Below, in pieces: positions 55,714 through 64,000 of a DNA stretch of 64,000 nucleotides. Source of the DNA: Clitopilus passeckerianus. Its lineage: Eukaryota; Basidiomycota; Agaricomycetes; Agaricales; Entolomataceae. Under the pieces are notes generated by a model, which worked only from the letters and a program-made list of their open reading frames with translations, was not told the DNA's origin and searched no databases. The position numbers and the translations under genes were made by a program. Within the stretch, counting starts at the first letter, position 1, and each line of letters starts with the position of its first letter. Location of the stretch: assembly GCA_944990035.1 (NCBI GenBank), contig CALYLX010000100.1, positions 496,001-560,000 of the forward strand, in the 5' to 3' direction.

Positions 55714-58098
55714 ATGGCCAGTGCAGCAGCACCTTCAACGCCAGCAAGGGCGATACAAACACAACTAAAAACGAGATCTTCTCCTCCAATACCAACCTCC
55801 TCACGAGTTTATGACCCGATTGTGAAGTCAGTTCTTCGCCATCGACTCACGAATAGCGTTTTCCTTTATTCTGCCTTGTATACATGGGCTGTGGCATCTA
55901 CTTGGGAAATCTGGGAAAGGAGTGGCGACTCTACCAGCACCAGCTCACTTGTTCCATTCTTGCCAACAACACTGTTGAAAGCAGGTGTTGGGTGGATTGC
56001 TGGTGCTGTTCCTGCAATCGTGTTGCGGAAGCTGTATCTTTCTCGTACGTCCCATCTACCGCTCAATTTCGTTTTCTCATATACCTCCTCCCTTTTTACA
56101 GCAACAAGAACCAATTCTGTGACTCGCACCGGCCTGGTGAAAGCTGGCCTCTCGCAGTCACAAACACCTCGAGTGGTGTTCACTTATGCAGCATCTGCCA
56201 TCGTTGCCCTTCTTGTCAACGTTATCACGGTATACGCTGCCGACTCACACATATACTCTGACCCAAAACTTGCGCCCTTTGTGAGGTCAAGGTATGTCTA
56301 GCTTCGTTTAGGTGGCAAGGATAATTCACTAAGAATTTCACAGGAAACATCCCTACTACCTTAATGGACGCTTCCTCTTCCTTCTGCTCTCTCAGATACT
56401 CGCGGCTATTAGTTTCTGCTTCCGAAATATCACAGCAGACCGCTTTTCCTTTTCATGGAAGTCATCGACTACCGTACGTTTTCTGCTGCCTGTAAGTGCT
56501 TGGCGGCCAAACTGAACTATTGAGCAGGAAAACACACGTCCGAAGGTTATCCATTTTATTGCAGTGGCGATTGTTGCTTTGTGTTGGAGCACAGTAGGCT
56601 TGTTGGCCTCAGGCGTACTTTTCAGCGTTGCAAGGCTCCTCCTGCCCATACTCTACAAACTCCCTATTCTCCCGCATTTCCTCCGCCCTTTCACTGCCCA
56701 CTTCCTCCGAGGATCCTTCACTTTCTTCCTCCCGCTCTTCCATATCCCCCTGCTCTTCCGGGGATGGTTCTTGGCATTCACGACCATTTCTACCTGGGAG
56801 TTTGCAAACGTCTTCTTTGAGACCTGTATTCAACAGGTTTGTCTATCTGTTCCGTGTACAATTTCTCCAACTAACTATCCCTCCAGCCAGTTACCGTCGC
56901 ATCGTCATCAGCTGAACCAGACGTAGCACTAGCTGCTGGCGTCTCTTCACCAGACCTCGTCTTCCGTTTCTACGCATACCTGGAGCTCCAAAAGCTCGCG
57001 GCAGAGGATACAAGCTCAGCAAAAACGCTTCGAGGAAACATCTTCAACGACCAGAAACATACCCCAAGCCTGTGGAGCCAACTTGCTCGAGAGAGCCTCC
57101 TCCAGCTCGGCCGTGACTACCAGCTGTTCCTCCGCCGTGGTCTACCCGAGCCTGCGGCAGCACCTGCCCCAGCGCCTGCCCCCGCTGCTGCAAGCCCAAA
57201 GTTCGATTCGACTCCAATCTCTTTAATCAAGACCTCCGTGTTCAAGCAAAACAAGCCGTCTCCGATTTCCAATGTTATTACGTCTCTTGGGTCAGACGGT
57301 ACTCTCGCTCAAGCATTAGATGAAGGCGCAGAAGCTGCTCACATTCCCCAAATCTTCAAATCTGTCGAGCAAACCGTTATCCCTCCTTCTGCGACCGAGG
57401 CCATCAGCAAGAGCGTAGCCGTTACAATGTCGCCTAGCGTCGTCACGCAGGTCAAGGAGCAGATTACAGCTTCCGTGAAAGGTGCTGTGGACAAGTATGC
57501 GCCGGCTGTCGTGAAGAAAGGCTTGGCAAGGTCGAAGGTTTGGTGGACCAGGGAGAGGGTGAACAAGTTCGTTCAGTCGACTTTGCCACACCTCGAGCTT
57601 GATCTGGCAGTTGTTGATGGTTCGTGGCTTCTTCAGTTATTTGTGGAGCGTCGGTCGCTAATTGGTTCCCCGGTTAGTCCTCTCCCATATGGTTTGTGCG
57701 TCATTATCTGAAGACAAGTACGGTGTCGTCCAGCGTGATATTCCGAAGATCATCGAAGCTCTGGTGTCGTTCCGCTCGGTTGTTGGGGAATACCGAGTGG
57801 AAGTGAAAGGAAAATACGTTCCTCCGCCAGCGGACAAGGAGTTGACAAAAGAAGAGATTGCGGATAATGAGACGCTGCGCGACGAAATCAACGCTGCTGT
57901 CGAGATGCTGGGGTTGGCGGAAGCTGGTAAGTTATTTTTTGTCAGCCAGAAGAAATGTACCTGATGGCTATTTTTGCAATTGCAGGACTGACAGAGGGGA
58001 TCGCGAGGATTGTGCGGACGTTCGGGCCAAAACTCTCGGCCTTCAGGTTCCCGCCTAGGATAGCGCAGCAGCTACAAACATTCGTAGACTACTGCTGA
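55714..58098 (+). CDS. NDC1: nucleoporin NDC1
   Basis: Exons 55714-56291, 56344-56473, 56528-56836, 56887-57619, 57678-57926 and 57986-58098 give 703 residues. The N-terminal half has about six membrane segments (for example FLYSALYTWAVASTWEIWE, VVFTYAASAIVALLVNVITV, YYLNGRFLFLLLSQILAAIS and FIAVAIVALCWSTVGLLASG). It is followed by TTISTWEFANVFFETCIQQ, RFYAYLELQKLA, LWSQLARESLLQLGRDYQLF, LSHMVCASLSEDKYGVVQRD and RIVRTFGPKLSAFRFPPRIA. NDC1 anchors nuclear pore complexes and spindle pole bodies in the nuclear envelope. A Pro/Ala-rich linker (PAAAPAPAPAPAAA) lies near residue 425. The start at 55714 is the first ATG giving a family-like N-terminus. Confidence 0.88.
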
Positions 58099-58588
58099 TG
58101 TTCTATCTAGTAAGAATGATGCTTGATTTTTATAGACTCGCACATGCTTGATTTCGTTTTTATCTGGATGTAGTCCAGCGTTCCAGCGTTTGTCTAGCCA
58201 CGTTCCAGCCACCAAGAGTCTTAGCATCATCTCTGGCGCTTATTTGGAGCAAAAGCTGATCCCCTTTGATGTTAACATGATCGGGCCCTACAATTCGATA
58301 GCCGCAGTTTCATGAAGTGTCAAGTGCTGAAAATCGACCCTTGGAGCCGTGCTAAAACCCCAAATAGCACCCCTTATCATGCGTTCGTTGAGAAACCATT
58401 CAAGCAAAAGCCGACTTTCGGTTTGTAGCTGCTGGTTATCGACAAATTTCCGCTGAGTCATCATGTTTTCTGTGTGGACAGCACCTCCTTCATCACCGTG
58501 CGCCTGAGAAATCGAAGACACCGTGATGAGCGCCTGCCATTCCTTGGGCGAAGCAAACTAACGGTGCTACCGGTTATCGCACCTTGGC
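58099..58588. other. intergenic stretch between NDC1 and the GT90 gene
   Basis: No gene was recognised. Confidence 0.5.
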
Positions 58589-60709
58589 ATGTTACTACCA
58601 CGTAGGACGATACGTTTGTTCTGGCTAGCTGCAGTTTCCGTCGCTGCAGTCTTTTTCTCCGACTTTCTTCGTGATGCTCTCAAGGCCGCGTTCGATTCTG
58701 GACTTCGACATACGCGCCGACAGTCCAAGGACCTACCATTGTGCAAACCCTTAGATGGCGCCGAAGATTGGCTGGAGGCAAAGCAGGTGAAGAAGCGACC
58801 CACGTTGGAGAAGCATTTGTACAAGCAGGATGGGTTGCTGGAAGTCAACGAACATGGACCTCACCCAATCTATGAGCTCATGTCGCGAGCCGAAGCAGCC
58901 TGGCAGGAAAAGCTGGCTCGCTCCAGCAAAACCTTGCCAGACGCTGTACGGGAGTACAGACGCAGGTATCATCGTGCGCCACCTCGTGGATTTGACCTCT
59001 GGTACGCTCACCTTCAAATTCGCCTATCTCAGCGCTAACATGCCAACTAGGTGGGAATACGTTGTGAAGCATAATGTTAGGCTTCCGGACGAATACGATA
59101 GTATTCATCAAGACTTAGAGCCGTTTTGGGGGATTGAACCACAGGAGCTGTTGGCCACTCAGAAGGTACTAGAGAAAAAGATCGATTCATACACAATCGG
59201 GAAGAACGAAACAGGCCGTGTTGGCGTCGTAACTTACGCCTTCGAAGAGGGGAGGTATAAACAGTTGATATGGGGCTCAACCGCCATCATCGAGCTATTG
59301 AAGGAAGTGGAAGACAAACTTCCACCTTTTCGGGCTGTGATCTCTCCTCACGATGGCCCTAGCCGAGTGACCGACCACGGGGTCAAAGCGACCACCCTGG
59401 AGGCTGCAATTACACGATCCTGTGAGTTCAACGTTACATGCTCGGTTTCTTCAGTTTGCTGATAGTTCCCGTGAAGACGTCAGCAGAAAGGATCTGCCTC
59501 AGATCAATGATTTCGGATGGGTAGCTGCATGCCCACCAAGCTCCCCAGCACGTCGCAAGAAACTCAACCTCGACATTCCCCCACCTCTCCCCGAACACAA
59601 ACGGTTTATCCACGACCACCGCGCTTCCATGGATCCCTGCCAGCACCCAGAACTCTTCCATTACCATGGTCAATTCCTCTCGCACGATTATGGACCCGCA
59701 CCACAGAAAGAAATGATTCCCGAATTCGCGTACTGCTCGACGATGCTTCATCACGACATCCGCATCCCGACGCCGTATGGCTGGGTTGAAGACGTCGAAC
59801 CACGGTCTGCTGATCCACCCTGGGACGAGAAGCTCGATGAAAGGCTGCTATGGCGAGGATCGAACACGGGGATATTTCATGCTGAACATATCCGGTGGAA
59901 GAATGCGCAGAGAGATTATCTCGTGAGGTTTGCGAATGAGTTGAATGGGACGACGAAGGTGTTGTTGCCAACGAAAAGGGCGAGGGACCAGTTGGATAAG
60001 CCGAGGGATTTGAGGAATTCCAGGCTGAAGAGGGCGATGTTGGATATTGCGTTCGCCGGAAACCCGTTGAGCTGTGATGAACCGGTTTGCGAGAGGCTGA
60101 AAGCGATGTACCCGTGGAGAGAGTATCAGAAGCAAGAAGAAGCGGGAAATTACAAGTATGTCCTTGACGTGAGTTCCGAGCTCTTTCATTTGATCACTCC
60201 GGGACATAGACCTAATCACATTTTTTTACAGGTTGACGGCAACGGCTGGTCAGGTCGGTTCAAGCGGCTCATCACCTCAAACTCTCTCATATTCAAAGCT
60301 ACGATATATCCTGAATGGTCTGTCATACTATACGCTCTAATCTTAGTTGTCTAACCATGAATCTTCCCTACCAGGTATCTCGACCGCATACAACCATGGT
60401 TACACTACGTTCCCGTGCAAATCGATCTCTCGGACCTACACGACACACTCATCTTCTTCCGAGGTGACGGAAACGGAGACGGCGCGCATGAACAGCTCGC
60501 GAAGAAGATAGCCGTCGCCGGACGTCGGTGGAGCAAGACGTTCTGGAGGAAGGAGGATCTCGTCGCGTATTTCTTTAGGTGTGTCTGACGTGATACAGAG
60601 TTGATGGAAAGCTAACTGGAACCCGACCCGGCGGCACAGGTTGATATTGGAGTACGCTCGGCTGATGAATCTCGATCGTGAAGAGATGTCATACACCGAA
60701 ACGAATTAA
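58589..60709 (+). CDS. CAP10-like glycosyltransferase family 90 protein
   Basis: Exons 58589-59001, 59051-59421, 59477-60168, 60232-60317, 60375-60578 and 60640-60709 give 611 residues. A type II signal anchor (LFWLAAVSVAAVFFSDFL) places it in the Golgi. The lumenal part has PIYELMSRAEAAWQEKLARS, RGFDLWWEYVVKHNV, GWVAACPPSSPARR, ERLLWRGSNTGIFH, YKYVLDVDGNGWSGRFKRLI and LVAYFFRLILEYARLMNLDR, the usual GT90 order. Relatives include Cryptococcus CAP10 (capsule xylosylation) and POGLUT enzymes. The substrate here is probably a cell-wall or glycolipid glycan. Intron 2 (59422-59476, 55 nt) seems to end at a non-preferred GAAG acceptor; that choice gives SYVSRKDLPQ, which fits the family. The CAG acceptor at 59454 would leave only 33 nt and break the frame. 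Confidence 0.85.
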
Positions 60710-62664
60710 ACTCGGGGAAGGGGAGGTGGGAGGTGGATGGAGGAGTGGACTTAAGCTTAGAGCGTAGAACATCCCAGTGCTTTGGGTGGATGGGTTCGGA
60801 GACGGAAGATGAGAAGAGGTGGATGATGCAGAATATGCACAAACTTTTGAAGTTTTTTATACCATTTCGTTTGCTTAATACCAAAATAGCTTTCTTTGTG
60901 ACTGCAGCTAATACTACAGATAATGTGTACTACATAGGCCGAGAAATGAACGAATCTGACGATCTTGTCTGCTATACGGAAAGGCGCATGATAATCATTA
61001 TGGCTTGATCCCGCATGTCCATCTGACCAATGAGCACATTGGCATTTCAGCGCAGTCCAGCACTTTTGAGGCGCTCAGCGCCCATACCCGCATGACGAGG
61101 ATATCCCGCTCACATCGTGAACAGGCCTGAAATGGACGATACCAGGAAGCAGACGTCGTTCAGAGTTCAGTCAAAGAAGCCTCTCAGATGAATGTTGCCC
61201 CTGGGACAGTGTTGACATCAAGACGTCGGCCAGATGCACTGTTGCGGACATTTAGCGGAGCCTCTCAGGTCCAAGCCAAACTACCTGCTGCGTTCCTTGG
61301 ATCGCCCATGTCTCGTGCCTTTCAGTGCTCAGAAGTCTCCTAAAAGAGGTAGCTGAGCATCCACGAGCTGTCGAGTTGATGGCACGAGATCTGAAAAAGA
61401 TCTAATGAGCATATTAGTGGTGATAGTGGGTTTTCAGTTCTGGAGAGCCTGGATCCACGAACGTGTAGAAGGTATCATATGATCATTGGCAGTTCGAACC
61501 TAGTACGTGTAAGTCTACTTGGGTGGTGACTACTAGTATGAGCTGAGTTATCAGCGACTCAGGGATGTAGGCCACTACGAATTCCCTGCCGGCGTGAGCG
61601 GCAATGGGTGGCGCTGTCAATGTAAAGGAGGAATTTTAGGTGGGCTCTGTTATCTATCTTTGCAGCAATATGGGAATAGAATATCAGGACAAACCACTGG
61701 AGTCTGGAGGAACTAGTTCGGGATTCTGGGAGGATATCTGGAGTCGGCATAATTCATGTTAGCCGACGTTCAATTGAGATGGTTATTCCTCCCTCCTCGA
61801 CGTTTTCGATTGATGCGACGGATCAGCGAGGCTCGCGTACCCGACGAGATTAAAGAAAGAACAAGGATCTGACAATTACAGTACAACGAAAGATGATTGT
61901 GAGTTGCGGATACTGGGACAGTACGACGCCCCGACGTTGTAGGGCGATGATTCTGATGGCGAGTCATCCGGCCTAGAAACACGGCCTGGGAGGCTGGGTT
62001 AAACCTGGGAAGTTTTCTGAGTGAAAAAACGGCGCTGAAACGCATTATTGCCTCTACCCTAAGGTATCATGTACCGGGGTCGGGTTGAGGACAATAATAC
62101 TCCAGGCAGATTGTGTAAGGGAAACAGTGATGGAGTGAGACGGTCGGTCCCACATACCGTCATGTTAGCGTATGCCTGAAGCATCAATGCCACCCAGTTT
62201 GATATCAGAACGATATTCATGACAACACATGGCATGGCTGGCAGTTCAGGTGGTTGGCAGCAGTTGGTAGGCATGCCTTGGCAAATGGAGCGTATGGAGA
62301 GCTTTTTCTGAACCAAAGAAATCTTTGCGGGGACCCTGTGGCAGTTTTTCCAATTCGTGAAGCCGAACCGTAGATCACCTGTGTAGGGGTATAATTTTCA
62401 TCTGAACCGAGCCGGAAAGGAGTTGAGACAGTCAAAATGGAGATTGTAACCAAACCCGAAGTAACAGGTCAGACTGGTCAGGGGAATGAACCTGAAGTGG
62501 CTGGTTCAGTTCTGATCCTTACGCTCACTTGATCTTTCACCACGACGTCCTCGACAGTAACGACGAGGAGGACGTTATAGACGACGACCAAAAGACTTAA
62601 TAGCTGTTGAACGCAGTTGAAGAACAAAGAGATCCCAATAAAGACGCCACAGCCGACAACAACA
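60710..62664. other. intergenic stretch upstream of the FHA-RING gene
   Basis: Nearly 2 kb with only short, overlapping open frames on both strands. No tRNA-like, repeat or coding signal was recognised. Confidence 0.45.
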
Positions 62665-64000
62665 ATGGAAGCGGGTAACGAATCACCACCAACACGCACA
62701 ACAACGATATTGGGCAGTTTTCTGCGTGGCCGTCCTCGAAACTCGTCGCAATCGCAAATACCACCAGAAGCTATTCGAGAGCTTTCACCATCGCCACCCC
62801 AGCCACCATCGCCAGGCGGATTAGCAAGTCAGCTGAATCGACGGAGTCGCATCAGCGCACCTCCTGTGCAACCTTCATCGTCCCATCAGAACACCACCAG
62901 CAATACAGGGCTCGGCCTCACCAATATGCTACGACGACGACGTTCAGGAGGTCAGATAGCTGCAAGCCCAGCCGCACAGACAACAGCACCCACTTTGCCC
63001 GCACCGACACTAAGCACAGCAGCCGCCACGGCCAGCACGGGAAATATTCCAGTGCCACAAGCAACGACGCCGCCGCTCAACTTGACAGGCGCGAACTCCA
63101 GTCCAAGCAACAGGGTCCATCGTATCCGCCTCGTGCCACATATCGAGGGCAGGAGATCATTGAGGTTCGATGCCATACCACGCGACCTCAAAGAGGGTGA
63201 TGCACCTATTCGCATTGGGCGCTTCACCGATCGTTCTGGCGTCGGGCTCGCTGCGATAAACGCCATGAGCACCAACAAGCTCGCTTTCAGATCCAAGGTC
63301 GTCTCAAGGGCACACGCGGAGATCTGGGTTGAAGCAGGACCCAAGTTTCTCATCAAGGATACCAAATCGTCTAGTGGTACCTTCCTCAACCACACTCGCC
63401 TTTCGCCAGCAAACACTGAATCAAGACCCTATCAAATGAAGGATGGCGATATTTTACAACTCGGCGTCGATTATCAAGGTGGAACTGAAGATATCTACAA
63501 GTCGGTGAAGATCCGCATTGAGATTGGGCGTGAGTGGCAGGCCGGCCCAAATGCTTTCAAGTAAGCTTTTTCTATTGCTGTCAATTATACACGTCTCTAA
63601 CGACGATACACCCAGTACTACTGCCATGAAGAACCTCAAGACGCTCATACCAGGGAAACCTGCAGCTGTGAAGGCAGCCACTGCAGCCGCCACTGCAGCC
63701 GCTCAGGGAGCGGCAGCAAAATCCCAGATACCCGATTGTTGTATTTGTAGGTTTTCTTTTTCTCAACTCAAAGCTTCCAGGTCATTGAATATTTTCTTTC
63801 ATTCGTAGGTCTCTTTGGCGTCACCATCCGCCAGGCACTATTTATCGCCCCCTGTTCCCATGCCTTCCACTACAAATGCATCCGGCCCATGCTCGAAACC
63901 CACCACCCTGCCTTCAACTGCCCCCTATGCAGAACCTACGCAGACCTCGAAGAGGATGTCGAGGTCGAAGCCTCTGAAGAGGCTGACTGCGACGACGAAG
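62665..64000 (+). CDS. FHA-RING E3 ubiquitin ligase (Dma1/Dma2-like), 3' partial
   Basis: Exons 62665-63560, 63616-63746 and 63809-64000 (continues past the window). A Ser/Pro/Thr-rich N-terminus is followed by an FHA domain (APIRIGRFTDRSG, FRSKVVSRAHAEIWVE, IKDTKSSSGTFLNHTRLSP, KDGDILQLGVDYQGG). A short Ala-rich linker leads to a RING-H2 finger (CCICLFGVTIRQALFIAPC, CSHAFHYKCIRP, NCPLCRTYADLEEDVEV). The FHA domain binds phosphothreonine and the RING recruits an E2. Yeast Dma1/Dma2 act in spindle-position and septin checkpoints. An in-frame ATG lies 48 nt upstream (62617). The first RING Cys pair is split by an intron, so the finger forms only after splicing. Confidence 0.85.

Noticed and set aside
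61481..61510. GTTCGAACC-like string resembling a tRNA T-loop
   Set aside because: No matching A box, acceptor stem or anticodon arm at the right distance.

Overview
The window looks like the genome of a mushroom-forming basidiomycete (Agaricomycetes). Genes carry many short GT-AG introns of about 45-65 nt. There is a class I-type hydrophobin, a GPI-type aspartic protease, a CAP10-like GT90 enzyme, and NACHT-ankyrin STAND proteins of the kind such fungi carry in number. I rebuilt splice models by hand: exon lengths sum to whole codons, and conserved motifs run in frame across the junctions. No tRNA, rRNA, CRISPR or intact transposon was recognised.

Layout. 1-0.96 kb: the 3' part of a PD-(D/E)XK (Crinkler-like) gene. 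1.6-21.3 kb: an accessory block in which decayed coding relics alternate with two large NACHT-ankyrin genes (8.2-12.6 and 16.3-21.3 kb). 22.6-26.0 kb: RNase P subunit p30 converging on an unusual SHD plus F-box protein. 26.4-31.3 kb: a compact set of four genes of unknown role, two of them tandem DUF6987-like paralogues. 31.8-36.7 kb: a hydrophobin and two TupA-like periplasmic-binding-protein genes, one apparently frameshifted. 38.1-42.2 kb: a third NACHT-ankyrin gene. 42.6-50.3 kb: an aspartic protease, a DUF300/TMEM184 membrane protein and a type II peroxiredoxin. 51.4-51.9 kb: a small beta-grasp-like gene. 53.4-64.0 kb: an FAD-linked oxidase, nucleoporin NDC1, a GT90 glycosyltransferase and the 5' part of an FHA-RING ubiquitin ligase.

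Functionally the window mixes conserved housekeeping genes with an innate-immunity or self-recognition style accessory set. The three NLR-like genes share one six-exon plan in which the Walker A motif sits on a 25-nt exon. They also share an N-terminal GRD motif but differ strongly in ankyrin array length and repeat organisation. The DUF6987-like quartet is the best candidate for an undescribed multi-gene system. The NLR trio, with its P-loop micro-exon and higher-order ankyrin repeats, is the most striking structural signal.
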